Part shown: piece by piece, positions 39,969-49,689 of the stretch | Numbering within the stretch: position 1 is the stretch's first letter | How the letters are laid out: every line of letters begins with the position of its first letter | Source: Cellulomonas terrae | GTDB lineage: Bacteria; Actinomycetota; Actinomycetes; Actinomycetales; Cellulomonadaceae | Reading direction: 5' to 3' | Length of the DNA: 64,000 bases | Assembly: GCF_007990265.1 (NCBI RefSeq) | Contig: NZ_BJWH01000006.1 | Coordinates: 62,001 to 126,000, forward strand | Program-made: the position numbers and the translations under genes | The notes under the pieces: model-generated | What the model was told of the DNA's origin: nothing | Database searches by the model: none | What the model saw: only the letters and a program-made list of their open reading frames with translations

Positions 39969-40460
39969 CTAGCGGGCGTCCAGAACCGGAGGACGCTCCA
40001 GGGCGACGAGCGGTTCCTCCGGGAAGTGGCGGCCGAATCTCGCGTGGGCGAGGTCCTCGATGAACAGGTAGCCCCAGGTGGAGCCGACCATCGGGTCGAG
40101 ATCGTCGCCGCCGATGAGGCCCGCGAGGCCGCCGTCGAGCTCGAGAGGACGATGGCCGACCAGCGCCCCGCCGGACTCACGGACGGTCTTGACGTGGGCG
40201 TGGCCCCAGTCCAGCACCCCGGCCCCGGCGATCGATGCCGCGGTCGGAGGCTGCGGCTCGCACCAGTCCAGGAGGGCGACGGCGATGCTCCGGTTCGGCG
40301 CTCCCGGCATCGTCCCGACCGCCAGGACACGGCCGCAGCAGAACCAGCCTCCGCGCCGGAGCGGGATCGACCAGAAGTCGCCGGGCCGGACGTGCGCCGT
40401 CGACCGAGGGTCGAAGGGAAAGTCCGGCCTCGGCCGTGCCCGTGGCGTCGCGTCGTCCAC
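39969..40460 (-). CDS. Imm26-like small protein (candidate immunity protein)
   Basis: 163 residues. PGDFWSIPLRRGGWFCCGRVLAVG resembles, in blocks PGDFWSIPL and GRVLAVG, the opening of the Imm26-type immunity family (GDxFxIPLxDGxxxxGRVL, from memory); an acidic GGDDLDPM stretch follows. No signal peptide. First gene of the accessory cluster and 13 nt beyond the ychF stop, on the same strand. The gap behind it (39806-39968) holds nothing I could identify. Confidence 0.55.
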   Translation of the reverse strand: MDDATPRARPRPDFPFDPRSTAHVRPGDFWSIPLRRGGWFCCGRVLAVGTMPGAPNRSIAVALLDWCEPQPPTAASIAGAGVLDWGHAHVKTVRESGGALVGHRPLELDGGLAGLIGGDDLDPMVGSTWGYLFIEDLAHARFGRHFPEEPLVALERPPVLDAR

Positions 40461-40473
40461 CGTGCTGCCCCTG

Positions 40474-41547
40474 TCAGACGTTGAAGCGGAACTCCACCAC
40501 GTCGCCGTCGGCCATCACGTAGTCCTTGCCCTCGATGCGGGCCTTGCCGGCGGCGCGGGCGGCGGCGACGGACCCCGCGGCGACGAGGTCGTCGAACGAG
40601 ATGACCTCGGCCTTGATGAAGCCCTTCTGGAAGTCCGTGTGGATGACGCCGGCGGCCTGCGGTGCGGTCCAGCCCTGGTGGATCGTCCAGGCGCGGGACT
40701 CCTTGGGACCGGCGGTCAGGTACGACTGCAGGCCGAGCGTGTGGAAGCCGACGCGAGCCAGCTGGTCCAGCCCGGCCTCCTCCTGGCCGCTGTCGGCGAG
40801 CATCTCCTTGGCCTCGTCGGGCTCCAGCTCGACCAGCTCGGACTCGAACTTCGCGTCGAGGAAGATCGCGTCGGCGGGGGCGACCAGAGCGCGGAGCTCG
40901 TCCTGCATCGCGGTGTCGGCCAGACCGGCGTCGTCGGTGTTGAAGACGTAGATGAACGGCTTGCTCGTCATGAGCTGCAGCTCGTCGAGGTGCTCGATCT
41001 TCTTGCCGCTGGCCGCGAGCGTCTGGCCGGTCTCGAGGATCGCGAACGCCTCCTGCGCGGCAACGAGCAGGCCGGCGTCCGCCTTCTTCGCGCGGACCTC
41101 CTTCTCGAGGCGCGGGATCGCCTTCTCGAGGGTCTGCAGGTCGGCGAGGATCAGCTCGGTGGCGATGATCTCGATGTCGTCCTTCGGGTTCACCGCACCC
41201 GAGACGTGCACGACGTCGGGGTCGGCGAAGACGCGGGTGACCTGGCAGATCGCGTCCGCCTCGCGGATGTTGGCGAGGAACTTGTTGCCCAGGCCCTCAC
41301 CCTCGCTCGCGCCCTTGACGATGCCGGCGATGTCGACGAACGACACGGTCGCGGGCAGGATCCGCTCGGACCCGAAGAGCTCCGCGAGCGTCTCCAGCCG
41401 GGGGTCGGGCAGCGGGACGACGCCGACGTTGGGCTCGATCGTCGCGAACGGGTAGTTCGCCGCGAGGACCTGCGCGCGGGTCAGCGCGTTGAAGAGGGTG
41501 GACTTGCCGACGTTGGGCAGGCCGACGATGCCGATGGTGAGTGCCAC
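40474..41547 (-). CDS. ychF: Redox-regulated ATPase YchF (Obg-like)
   Basis: Ribosome- and stress-associated P-loop NTPase that prefers ATP; 357 residues, standard length. IVGLPNVGKSTLFNALT (P-loop), VDIAGIVKGASEGEGLGNKFL (switch II), a central coiled coil (about 135-200), FNTDDAG in place of the NKxD guanine motif, and the C-terminal TGS-like domain (YLTAGPKESRAWT, HTDFQKGFIKAEVI). GTG start 8 nt after a TAGACT box. Confidence 0.97.
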   Translation of the reverse strand: MALTIGIVGLPNVGKSTLFNALTRAQVLAANYPFATIEPNVGVVPLPDPRLETLAELFGSERILPATVSFVDIAGIVKGASEGEGLGNKFLANIREADAICQVTRVFADPDVVHVSGAVNPKDDIEIIATELILADLQTLEKAIPRLEKEVRAKKADAGLLVAAQEAFAILETGQTLAASGKKIEHLDELQLMTSKPFIYVFNTDDAGLADTAMQDELRALVAPADAIFLDAKFESELVELEPDEAKEMLADSGQEEAGLDQLARVGFHTLGLQSYLTAGPKESRAWTIHQGWTAPQAAGVIHTDFQKGFIKAEVISFDDLVAAGSVAAARAAGKARIEGKDYVMADGDVVEFRFNV

Positions 41548-41555
41548 GTCGGGGA

Positions 41556-41561
41556 AGTCTA
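41556..41561 (-). promoter_or_regulatory. Possible leaderless -10 box of ychF
   Basis: TAGACT on the minus strand, 8 nt before the GTG start. One nucleotide longer than the ideal spacing. Confidence 0.4.
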
Positions 41562-41574
41562 CGGGGGCCGTCCG

Positions 41575-43134
41575 TCAGGCGAACGCCACGATCTTGCTCA
41601 GGAGGCTCGGCCCGGTCCGGTCGAGCGTCCGGCCGCCGACCCGGACGCCGACCGTGAGCAGCACGGACCCGAGCACCAGGCCGACGACGAGCGTCACCCA
41701 CCCGAGCACGACCGAGCCGCCCCGGACCGACATCAGCGCCAGGATCATCTCGGGCAGGCACAGCGCCATGACGGCGAGCCAGCCGACGAGCTGCGAGACG
41801 ACCGACGCCGTGGAGGCGCCCTGCTTCGTCTGGAACGGGTTCTCGCCGGGCAGCTGGACGGGGTAGACGACGAGCGCGGACAGGACGCTCGACCCGCCGA
41901 GCGACGTGAGCAGGACCCCGAACGACAGACCGAGCAGTGCCGGGATGGTGTGCGGCTGGTCCGCGACCAGCGCCGAGGCGACCACGAGGACCGTGACTGC
42001 GGGCACCGCGATGACCCCGGCGGCGATGACGCGACCGAGCCGGTCGGCCGTGCCGCGCAGGGGTGCCGCGACGTGCGTCCAGAACGCCGTGCCGTCGTAG
42101 GCGACGTCGGCCGAGATCCCCCAGCCCATCAGGTAGGCGGCGATGGGACCGATCAGCAGGACCACCCCGCCCCCGGGACTGACGATGTACAGCACGATGG
42201 CGAGCACTGGTACAACAGCCACGGCGAGCGCGTAGCGCGGGTCGCGGGCCCAGTACGTGAGGCAGCGAGCGGTGACGGCGCCGAGCGGCGTGGCCGGCAG
42301 GCGGTCGAACCAGCCGAGGCCGCGACCCTTCGACGAGACCTTCTGGTGCGCGGGGTTGACCAGCGCGTGCGCGAGGGCCCGGTCCCACACGAACGCCACG
42401 ACGGCGATCGTCGCGACGGCGATCCCGAAGCGCGCCGCAGCCAGACCCCACTGCCCGTCGGCCACGTCCGCGGGGACCGCCCAGACCGCGCCGAACGGCG
42501 TCCACGACACGGCGTCGGCCACCTGCTGGAGCAGGTCCTGCGTGATCGTGGTGCCCGAGGTCACGCGACCGATGACGGGTCCGACGACGATGATCGGCAG
42601 CACGGCGACCCCGGCCATCACCTCACGGAAGCGCCGGCCCGTGACCAGCGTGGACGCGGCCGACGTCGTCGCCCGGGCGCCGATCACGCACGTCGCCACC
42701 GCGAGCACCGAGCAGACGACCCCGACGGCGAGGGCGGCGGGCGTCCGCCACCACACGCCGGCCATCGCGAGCGCCGCACCGACCGTGACCACGCCGGGCA
42801 CCCCGATGACCCCGCCGAGCGCCAGGCCCGTGAGCAGGGACCGTCGCGGGATCGCGAACGTGACGAAGCGCGCCGGGTCGATGGTCGAGTCCAGGCCGAA
42901 CGCGATGAGCGGCACCACCCACCAGCCGAGGACGAGCACGGAGCCGAGGAGCACCGTGACCAGGCCTCGGATGTCGGGCTCCTGCACGCTCAGCACAGCC
43001 ATCGAGCCCACGACGATCGCCAGGGCACCGAGGCCGTACAGCAGGGCGACGACGAGGCCGACGACCTGCCACACGCTGCGCCGCAACGCGTTGCGGAGCA
43101 ACGTCAGCTTCAGTCGGACGAGGTGCGCAACCAC
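41575..43134 (-). CDS. ABC exporter membrane subunit (about 12 helices)
   Basis: 519-residue polytopic membrane protein with about twelve hydrophobic segments and no large soluble domain. GTG 43134 was chosen because GGGGAGGG lies 7 nt upstream; it makes the gene overlap the ATPase gene by 25 bp. It forms an exporter with that ATPase. No motif reveals the substrate; the layout matches actinobacterial two-component ABC exporters. Confidence 0.82.
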   Translation of the reverse strand: MVAHLVRLKLTLLRNALRRSVWQVVGLVVALLYGLGALAIVVGSMAVLSVQEPDIRGLVTVLLGSVLVLGWWVVPLIAFGLDSTIDPARFVTFAIPRRSLLTGLALGGVIGVPGVVTVGAALAMAGVWWRTPAALAVGVVCSVLAVATCVIGARATTSAASTLVTGRRFREVMAGVAVLPIIVVGPVIGRVTSGTTITQDLLQQVADAVSWTPFGAVWAVPADVADGQWGLAAARFGIAVATIAVVAFVWDRALAHALVNPAHQKVSSKGRGLGWFDRLPATPLGAVTARCLTYWARDPRYALAVAVVPVLAIVLYIVSPGGGVVLLIGPIAAYLMGWGISADVAYDGTAFWTHVAAPLRGTADRLGRVIAAGVIAVPAVTVLVVASALVADQPHTIPALLGLSFGVLLTSLGGSSVLSALVVYPVQLPGENPFQTKQGASTASVVSQLVGWLAVMALCLPEMILALMSVRGGSVVLGWVTLVVGLVLGSVLLTVGVRVGGRTLDRTGPSLLSKIVAFA

Positions 43135-43877
43135 GCCAGACCCTCCCCGCTCACGCGCCCGCCGACGAGGTCGACGAACCGGTCCTCCAGGCTGCCGTCG
43201 CCGCGGACCTCGTCGATCGTGCCCGCCGCCAGCACGTGGCCGGCCGCGATCACCGCGACGTGGTCGCACATGCGCTGGACCAGGTCCATGACGTGCGACG
43301 ACACGATCACGGTCCCGCCCGAGCGGACGTACGAGCCGAGGATGTCCCGGATGTTCGCCGCGGACACCGGGTCGACCGCCTCGAACGGCTCGTCGAGCAC
43401 GAGCAGCCGGGGCGCGTGCACCAGCGCGCACGCGAGGGCGACCTTCTTCGTCATGCCCGCCGAGTACTCGACGACGAGCTTCGTCGCGTCGGCGGTCAGG
43501 TCGAGGGCGGCCAGCAGGTCCGTGGCGCGGGCGGCGACGGTCTCGCGGTCGAGTCCCTGCAGCAGCCCCGCGTAGGTGATGAGCTGCTCACCCGTCAGCC
43601 GGTCGAACAGTCGGACGCCGTCGGGCAGCACGCCGAGCATGGCCTTGACCTCGATGGGGTTGGCCCACAGGTCGTGCCCGTGCACGAGCACGGTGCCGAA
43701 GTCGGGCTGCAGCAGGCCCGTCGACATCGACAGCGTCGTCGTCTTGCCCGCTCCGTTGGGGCCGACGAGACCGTAGAACGAACCGGCCGGGACGACGAGG
43801 TCGATGCCGGAGACGGCGATCTTGTCACCGAACTTGCGCCACAGTCCGCGCAGCTCGAGAGCGGGTGCGTTCGACAT
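43110..43877 (-). CDS. ABC exporter ATP-binding subunit
   Basis: 255 residues. Walker A GPNGAGKTTTLS, a variant signature YSAGMTKKVALA (SAGM instead of SGGQ), Walker B LLVLDEPFEAVD and the H-loop SSHVMD. This SAGM-type signature is typical of ABC-2-like exporter ATPases. TACGGT 6 nt before the ATG points to a leaderless transcript shared with the membrane subunit behind it. Confidence 0.9.
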   Translation of the reverse strand: MSNAPALELRGLWRKFGDKIAVSGIDLVVPAGSFYGLVGPNGAGKTTTLSMSTGLLQPDFGTVLVHGHDLWANPIEVKAMLGVLPDGVRLFDRLTGEQLITYAGLLQGLDRETVAARATDLLAALDLTADATKLVVEYSAGMTKKVALACALVHAPRLLVLDEPFEAVDPVSAANIRDILGSYVRSGGTVIVSSHVMDLVQRMCDHVAVIAAGHVLAAGTIDEVRGDGSLEDRFVDLVGGRVSGEGLAWLRTSSD

Positions 43878-43883
43878 CGGACC

Positions 43884-43889
43884 ACCGTA
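43884..43889 (-). promoter_or_regulatory. Leaderless -10 box of the ABC exporter
   Basis: TACGGT on the minus strand, 6 nt before ATG 43877. Confidence 0.5.
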
Positions 43890-43955
43890 GGCGGCGCGAC
43901 CCTCGGATGCCTCCTCCTCCGGTGGGATGTCGGTAGGTGCTGGGAGCCTTCACCC

Positions 43956-45302
43956 ATGGACACAGGACTGCTGCTGGGACTCGCGATCGGTGCCGTCGTC
44001 GGCGTGCTCGCCGGCTGGATGCTCGCGTCGTCCCGGCTGCGCGCCGCCGACCTCGAGACCGCGCGGGCGCGCGCGCTGCTGGAGGCCGAGCGAGCCGGTG
44101 CGCAGGCACGCCTCGCGGACTCCGACCGGCTCGCGGACCAGTTCCGCGCCCTGGCCGCCGACGCCCTCGCCACGAGCAGCGACCAGTTCCTCGCCCTCGC
44201 GCACCAGCGGTTCGCCGCGGACCACCAGACGCAGGTCGGGGAGCTGGCCCAGCGCGAGCAGGCCGTACGCGCCATGGTGGAGCCGCTGTCCCGCACCCTC
44301 GACCAGGTGCGCGTCGAGCTGTCGACCGCCGAGCAGGCCCGTGCCGCCGGTCAGGCCGCCCTCGGCGAGCAGGTGCGCGCGATGCACCTGGCCTCCGAGC
44401 ACCTGCGGACCGAGACCGCGCAGCTGGTCACCGCGCTGCGCTCGTCGCAGGTGCGCGGCAAGTGGGGTGAGCTGCAGCTCAAGCGGGTCGTCGAGGCCGC
44501 GGGGATGCTCGCGCACGTCGACTTCGTCGAGCAGGACCAGGTGCGGACCGACGACGGGCTCCTGCGGCCGGACATGGTGATCAAGCTCGCGGGCGGCAAG
44601 AACGTCGTCGTCGACGCCAAGGTCGCCTTCCTCGGGTTCCTCGACGCAGCGCAGGCCACCGACGAGCGCGTCCGGGTCGAGCGGCTCGCCGCGCACGCCC
44701 GGCACGTCCGCGCCCACGTCGACGACCTGGCGGGCAAGCGCTACTGGGACCAGTTCGCCCCCGCGCCGGAGTTCGTCGTGATGTTCGTCCCGGCCGAGTC
44801 GTTCCTGCACGCCGCCGCCGAGCAGGACCCGCTGCTCATCGAGTACGCGTTCGAGCGCAACGTCGTCATCGCGACACCGACCACCCTGCTCGCCCTCCTG
44901 CGCACCGTGTCGTACGCGTGGCGCCAGGACGCGCTGGCCAGCAACGCGCAGGCCGTCCTGTCTCTCGGCAAGGAGCTGCACGGCCGGCTCGCCACCATGG
45001 GCGCGCACCTGGCCAAGCTGGGCAGAGCCATCGACTCCGCGGCCGGCGCCTACAACCAGACGGTGTCGTCGCTGGAGACGCGGGTCCTGGTCAGCGCCCG
45101 ACGGTTCGCCGACCTGCACGTCGTCGACGGCGACCTGGAGACTCCGGCCCCCGTGAACCCGCAGCTGTCGGCGGTCAGCGCTCCGGAGCTGGTGGCGTCG
45201 GCGGACGAGCTCATCGTGATGTTCGACGGCCGCGCCGACCGCGACGCCCGCGCCCTGCGCGAGGAGCGCGCAGCGCAGACCCCGGACGTGACGACGGCCT
45301 GA
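43956..45302 (+). CDS. rmuC: DNA recombination protein RmuC homologue
   Basis: 448 residues: an N-terminal membrane helix (about 4-24), a long coiled coil (about 30-165), then the RmuC PD-(D/E)XK-like nuclease domain (RGKWGELQLKRVVEAAG, DMVIKLAGGKNVVVDAKV with the D-x-K core, FVPAESFLHAAA, VVIATPTTLLALLRTV). Proposed to limit inversions at short repeats. ATG 43956 behind GGGAG; much longer upstream extensions of the frame overlap the divergent ATPase gene and are not coding. Followed by the 82-bp repeat array. Confidence 0.93.
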   Translation: MDTGLLLGLAIGAVVGVLAGWMLASSRLRAADLETARARALLEAERAGAQARLADSDRLADQFRALAADALATSSDQFLALAHQRFAADHQTQVGELAQREQAVRAMVEPLSRTLDQVRVELSTAEQARAAGQAALGEQVRAMHLASEHLRTETAQLVTALRSSQVRGKWGELQLKRVVEAAGMLAHVDFVEQDQVRTDDGLLRPDMVIKLAGGKNVVVDAKVAFLGFLDAAQATDERVRVERLAAHARHVRAHVDDLAGKRYWDQFAPAPEFVVMFVPAESFLHAAAEQDPLLIEYAFERNVVIATPTTLLALLRTVSYAWRQDALASNAQAVLSLGKELHGRLATMGAHLAKLGRAIDSAAGAYNQTVSSLETRVLVSARRFADLHVVDGDLETPAPVNPQLSAVSAPELVASADELIVMFDGRADRDARALREERAAQTPDVTTA

Positions 45303-45336
45303 CGCACAGCGCGGCCGCGCACCGGGCACCGGGCCT

Positions 45337-45551
45337 GACATGGGTGTCGTTCTGGAGCGATTGGCGATCTCCATGTCGGGTTCGCGCACGCCGCGGCTGT
45401 GCGCGCGGATCCGAACCCGACATGGGCGTCGTTCTGCCGTGGTTGGCGATCCCCCTGTCGGGTTCGCGCACGCCGCGGCTGTGCGCGCGGATCCGAACCC
45501 GACATGGGCGTCGTTCCGCCGTGGTTGGCGATCTCCATGTCGGGTTCGCGC
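45337..45551. repeat. 82-bp tandem repeat array (about 2.6 copies) with inverted arms
   Basis: Units begin at 45337, 45419 and 45501, exactly 82 bp apart, and are nearly identical; the third ends after about 50 bp. Each unit contains facing arms of the type CGAACCCGACATGG / CCATGTCGGGTTCG around a loop of about 27 nt. Arms are perfect over 14 bp in the third copy, carry a mismatch in the second and are shortened to 7 bp in the first. The rest of the 447-bp gap between rmuC and ispH (45552-45749) holds no gene I can support. Confidence 0.9.
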
Positions 45552-45749
45552 CTTCGACGTGCGGGGGGTCCGCGGCGTGGCCGCCACGTCGGGGACGCGC
45601 GGGCTCACCGCTCAGCGGTGGATGGCTCGCCGAGGCAGCCATGGGTGACGGGGCGACCCGTTCCGCGTCCCTCATGGCTTGGTCGCCTGGTGAGTCGGTG
45701 CGCCGGGCACGACCGCCCACGCGCGGCGGGTCGGCCGCGGTGCGGGTCG

Positions 45750-46808
45750 TCAGGCGGGCTGGACGTCCAGAGACTTGCGGCCGTCGCGGCGCGGGACGGC
45801 CGGGGCCTTGCCGGCGGCCTTCAGGTCGGCACGCAGCTCGCGGGGCAGCGAGAACATGAGGTCCTCGGTGGCGGTGCGGACCTCCTGGACGTCACCGAAG
45901 CCGTGCTCGGCGAGCAGGGCCAGGACGTCCTTGACCAGGATCTCCGGGACGGAGGCCCCGGACGTGACACCGACCGTGGTGACGCCGTCGAGCCACGCGA
46001 GGTCGATCTCCGAGGCCATGTCGACGCGGTAGGACGTGCGCGCGCCGGCGTCGAGAGCGACCTCGACCAGCCGGACGGAGTTGGACGAGTTCGCGGAGCC
46101 GACCGTGATGACGAGGTCGCACTCCGGCGCGAGCTTCTTCACGGCCACCTGGCGGTTCTGGGTGGCGTAGCAGATGTCGTCGCTGGGCGGGTCCTGCAGG
46201 TTCGGGAACCGCTCACGCAGCCGGCGGACCGTGTCCATGGTCTCGTCGACCGAGAGCGTCGTCTGCGAGATCCAGATGAGCCGGTCGGGGTCGCGGACCA
46301 CCACGTCGGCGACGGCGTCCGGGGAGTTCACGACCTGGATGTGGTCGGGGGCCTCCCCGTAGGTGCCCTCCACCTCCTCGTGACCGTCGTGGCCGATGAG
46401 GAGGATGTCGTAGTCCTCGGACGCGAACCGCACCGCTTCCTTGTGGACCTTGGTGACCAGCGGGCAGGTGGCGTCGATGGTCTGCAGGTTCCGCGCCGCC
46501 GCCTGCGCGTGGACCGCCGGGGAGACGCCGTGCGCGGAGAAGACGACGTGCGCACCCTCAGGCACCTCGTCGGTCTCGTCGACGAACACGGCACCGCGGG
46601 CGGCCAGCGTCTCGACGACGTACTTGTTGTGCACGATCTCCTTGCGCACGTACACCGGGGCGCCGTAGTGCTCGAGCGCCTTCTCGACGGCGATGACCGC
46701 GCGGTCGACGCCCGCGCAGTAGCCGCGGGGGGCGGCCAGCAGGACGCGCTTGCCGGTCGCGGGCGTGCCGGAGGGCGTGCCGGAGGCGGAGACGGTCGGG
46801 GAAGTCAC
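45750..46808 (-). CDS. ispH: 4-hydroxy-3-methylbut-2-enyl diphosphate reductase
   Basis: Last enzyme of the MEP isoprenoid pathway, a 4Fe-4S protein producing IPP and DMAPP; 352 residues with an N-terminal Thr/Ser/Pro extension. Cluster cysteines lie in APRGYCAGV (C31), [11 protein letters not shown] and [11 protein letters not shown]; substrate residues include FSAHGVSP and [12 protein letters not shown] start 6 nt behind TAGACT, so probably leaderless. Divergent from xseA. Confidence 0.97.
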   Translation of the reverse strand: MTSPTVSASGTPSGTPATGKRVLLAAPRGYCAGVDRAVIAVEKALEHYGAPVYVRKEIVHNKYVVETLAARGAVFVDETDEVPEGAHVVFSAHGVSPAVHAQAAARNLQTIDATCPLVTKVHKEAVRFASEDYDILLIGHDGHEEVEGTYGEAPDHIQVVNSPDAVADVVVRDPDRLIWISQTTLSVDETMDTVRRLRERFPNLQDPPSDDICYATQNRQVAVKKLAPECDLVITVGSANSSNSVRLVEVALDAGARTSYRVDMASEIDLAWLDGVTTVGVTSGASVPEILVKDVLALLAEHGFGDVQEVRTATEDLMFSLPRELRADLKAAGKAPAVPRRDGRKSLDVQPA

Positions 46809-46814
46809 GGTCCG

Positions 46815-46820
46815 AGTCTA
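46815..46820 (-). promoter_or_regulatory. Leaderless -10 box of ispH
   Basis: TAGACT on the minus strand, 6 nt before GTG 46808. Confidence 0.55.
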
Positions 46821-46969
46821 GATCGGCGGATCGCATCGGCCCTGCTCGGAAGGGCTCTGCGGGTGTGACCTGCACCCGACCCCCACGACGCCGACACAGG
46901 TGGACGGACCGCGCGCTCCCCCGGCCGTCGCCGACGTACGAGCCGTCGCCGTCGGGGGATGTCGGCGCC

Positions 46970-48244
46970 ATGAGGCAGGCTGGGCGCGTGAGCACCGGCC
47001 CCCTGACCAGCCCGGCGTCGGCCGGCCCTCCCCCGCTGCGGGCGGCGGACACCACTCCCGACCGCCCGTGGCCCGTACGGCACCTCGCCCCGAAGATCGC
47101 CGACTACATCGCGAAGATGCCTCCGGTCTGGGTCGAGGGGCAGGTGCTGAACCTCAAGCGGTGGAACTCCCTGTACTTCCTCACACTGCGGGACACGGAC
47201 CTCGACATGTCCCTGTCGGTCACCGCCCCGGCCTTCGCGATCGACAAGCTCGCCGACACGCTCACGGACGGCGCCCACCTCGTCGTCCACGCCCGGCCGC
47301 AGTTCCACGCCAAGAAGGGGACGCTGACGTTCGCCGCCGACGACGTGCGGCTGGTGGGGCTGGGTGAGCTGCTCGCACGGATCGAGCACCTCAAGGGCGT
47401 GCTCGGCGCCGAGGGGCTGTTCGAGCCGTCGAGGAAGCGTGCGCTGCCGTTCCTGCCCGCGGTGGTCGGGCTGATCGTCGCGCAGCAGGGCGACGCCGAG
47501 CACGACGTGGTGTCCAACGCCCGCGCGCGCTGGGCCGCGGTGCAGTTCGAGATCCGCCGGGTGACCGTGCAGGGGCCGCGCGCGGTGCCGGAGGTCAGCG
47601 CGGCGATCGCGGAGCTGGACCGGGACCCGCGCGTCGACGTGATCGTCGTCGCCCGCGGGGGTGGGTCGTTCGAGGACCTGCTGCCGTTCAGCAACGAGTC
47701 CCTCGTGCGCGCTGCCGCCGCCTGCCGGACGCCCCTGGTCAGCGCGATCGGCCACCACCTGGACACGCCGCTGCTCGACCTCGTCGCCGACCTCCGCGCG
47801 TCGACGCCGACGGACGCGGCCAAGCGGGTCGTGCCGGACGTGCGCGAGGAGCGCGCTCGGGTCAGCCAGGCCCGGTTGCGTGCCCGTGCCGCGCTCACCA
47901 TGCGCCTCACGCGCGAGCAGACCGGGCTGGACCACTGGCGCAGCAGGCCGGTGCTCGCCCGCCCGACCACGCTCGTCGACGTCCACGAGCACCGCGTCGC
48001 GGCCCTGCGGGAGAGCGCGCGGCGGTCGCTGCACACCGCGCTGGTGCACGGTCGCGCGGAGATCGCCGGCCTCGCCGCGCAGGTCCGGGCCCTGTCGCCG
48101 GCGGCCACCCTCGACCGCGGCTACGCCGTCGTGCAGGGGGCCGACGGGCACGTGGTCCGCGACCCGGACGACGTGGCACCGGAGGAGCTGCTGCGCATCC
48201 GGGTCGCCCGGGGCAAGCTGGCCGCGACGGTCACGACGACCTGA
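46970..48244 (+). CDS. xseA: Exodeoxyribonuclease VII large subunit
   Basis: Catalytic subunit of the bidirectional single-strand nuclease; about 424 residues. The N-terminal OB-fold ([23 protein letters not shown]) is followed by the catalytic domain ([46 protein letters not shown]) and a long helical arm, ending with [13 protein letters not shown] 46970 (GGGGGAT upstream) is chosen; GTG 46988 is an in-frame alternative. XseB follows after 203 bp of non-coding sequence, a wider gap than usual for this pair. Confidence 0.93.
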   Translation: MRQAGRVSTGPLTSPASAGPPPLRAADTTPDRPWPVRHLAPKIADYIAKMPPVWVEGQVLNLKRWNSLYFLTLRDTDLDMSLSVTAPAFAIDKLADTLTDGAHLVVHARPQFHAKKGTLTFAADDVRLVGLGELLARIEHLKGVLGAEGLFEPSRKRALPFLPAVVGLIVAQQGDAEHDVVSNARARWAAVQFEIRRVTVQGPRAVPEVSAAIAELDRDPRVDVIVVARGGGSFEDLLPFSNESLVRAAAACRTPLVSAIGHHLDTPLLDLVADLRASTPTDAAKRVVPDVREERARVSQARLRARAALTMRLTREQTGLDHWRSRPVLARPTTLVDVHEHRVAALRESARRSLHTALVHGRAEIAGLAAQVRALSPAATLDRGYAVVQGADGHVVRDPDDVAPEELLRIRVARGKLAATVTTT

Positions 48245-48447
48245 CGCTCACCCGCCACGCCGAGCCGCTCCCGTCCGAGGCTCGGGCGGTGCGCGACGGG
48301 TCCGGCCGTCCGGCGGCGGTCGGTCGGACGGGGCTCGCCGCACCCCCGCTGCGTGGCAGCCGTCAGGCCGCGGACCGGTGGAGCCCGTCCGGTGCACTCC
48401 GCGGACGGCACCCCGGCGGTGTGGGCGAGTCCTGGTTGACTGTCCCC

Positions 48448-48753
48448 GTGCCGAAGCCGTCCCAGTCCGCCGCGCCCACCCCGTCGGCGTCATCGCCCGA
48501 CCCGAACGCGGACGTCGCCGCCCTCGGCTACGAGGAGGCGCGCGACGAGCTCGTCGCCGTCGTCGCCAGGCTGGAGGCGGGTGCTGCGACGCTCGAGGAG
48601 TCCCTCGCGCTCTGGGAGCGCGGCGAGGCCCTGGCGACGCGGTGCCAGGAGTGGCTCGACGGGGCCCGGGAGCGGCTCAGCGCCGTCCGGGACACCGCGG
48701 CGAGGACGGAGAGCGGGACGGACGAGAGCCCCGACGACGAGGAGACACGATGA
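48448..48753 (+). CDS. xseB: Exodeoxyribonuclease VII small subunit
   Basis: 101 residues. The core [20 protein letters not shown] and [23 protein letters not shown] is the standard XseB helical hairpin that packs on XseA. A low-complexity Pro/Ser/Ala leader precedes it and a Glu/Asp-rich tail follows. GTG 48448 is the best start (TTG 48436 is possible); the ribosome site is weak. Coupled to the downstream kinase gene by an ATGA overlap. Confidence 0.92.
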   Translation: MPKPSQSAAPTPSASSPDPNADVAALGYEEARDELVAVVARLEAGAATLEESLALWERGEALATRCQEWLDGARERLSAVRDTAARTESGTDESPDDEETR

Positions 48754-49682
48754 CCGCACCGACAGCAGACCGCGCCCTCGTCATCGGTGAGGCGCTCATC
48801 GACGTGGTCGCGCGCCCGGACGGCAGTCGGGCGCAGCACCCCGGCGGCAGCCCGGCCAACGTCGCCCTCGGCCTCGGCCGTCTGGGCCGACGGGTGGACC
48901 TGCTGACGTGGCTCGGTCACGACGCCGACGGCGACCTGGTGCGCAGGCACCTGCGCGGCTCCGGCGTCAACGTCCTGCAGGGCAACCGCTCGGCCCTGCG
49001 CACCCCGGTCGCCACGGCGCACCTCGATGCCGAGGGGACCGCCTCCTACGAGTTCGACCTGGAGTGGGACCTGCCCGAGACGTGGGACGAGGACCCGGGC
49101 GACCCGGTGGTCGTCCACACCGGCTCGATCGCGACGGTGCTGCAGCCCGGTGGTGCGGCGGTCGCGACGATGGTGGCCCGCAGACGCGCGACGTCGACCG
49201 TCACCTACGACCCCAACCTGCGGCCGGTGCTCATGGGGTCGCCCGCGCACGCGCTGCCGGTCGTCGACGCGCTGGTGCGGCTGGCCGACGTCGTGAAGGT
49301 CAGCGACGAGGACCTCGCGTGGCTGCACCCCGGGGTCGCGCCGGCGGAGATCGCGGAGGAGTGGAGCCGGTCGGGGCCGTCGCTCGTCGTCGTCACGCAC
49401 GGTGGCGAGGGGGCGTTCGCGAGCACGTCTGCCGGGGCACGGATCTCGGTGGCGGCACCGAAGGTGCAGGTCGTGGACACCGTCGGCGCCGGGGACTCGT
49501 TCATGGGCGGGCTGATCGACGGGCTCTGGTCCGCCGGGCTGCTCGGGGCGCACCGTCGGCAGGCGCTGGCGGACGTCGACGCGGCGACGGTCGAGGGCGT
49601 CCTGGAGCGGTGCGCGCGCATCGCGGCGATCACGGTGTCGCGCGCGGGCGCCAACCCGCCACGCTCGTCCGAGCTCGTCTGA
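48750..49682 (+). CDS. PfkB-family carbohydrate kinase (fructokinase-like)
   Basis: 310 residues. [10 protein letters not shown] and the [16 protein letters not shown]-terminal ribokinase signature, [10 protein letters not shown], and the C-terminal [17 protein letters not shown] with the catalytic Asp. The spacing and the D-x-NLRP motif favour a fructokinase, but other sugars are possible. GAGGAG precedes ATG 48750. Convergent with the LpqY-SugABC-like importer with a 7-bp gap, so a sugar kinase sits beside a sugar importer. Confidence 0.9.
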   Translation: MTAPTADRALVIGEALIDVVARPDGSRAQHPGGSPANVALGLGRLGRRVDLLTWLGHDADGDLVRRHLRGSGVNVLQGNRSALRTPVATAHLDAEGTASYEFDLEWDLPETWDEDPGDPVVVHTGSIATVLQPGGAAVATMVARRRATSTVTYDPNLRPVLMGSPAHALPVVDALVRLADVVKVSDEDLAWLHPGVAPAEIAEEWSRSGPSLVVVTHGGEGAFASTSAGARISVAAPKVQVVDTVGAGDSFMGGLIDGLWSAGLLGAHRRQALADVDAATVEGVLERCARIAAITVSRAGANPPRSSELV

Positions 49683-49689
49683 CAGAGGG

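Noticed and set aside
40078..43575. 1165-codon plus-strand frame
   Set aside because: Antisense to ychF and the ABC exporter genes, whose motifs are intact; the translation is low-complexity Arg/Asp/Gly sequence.
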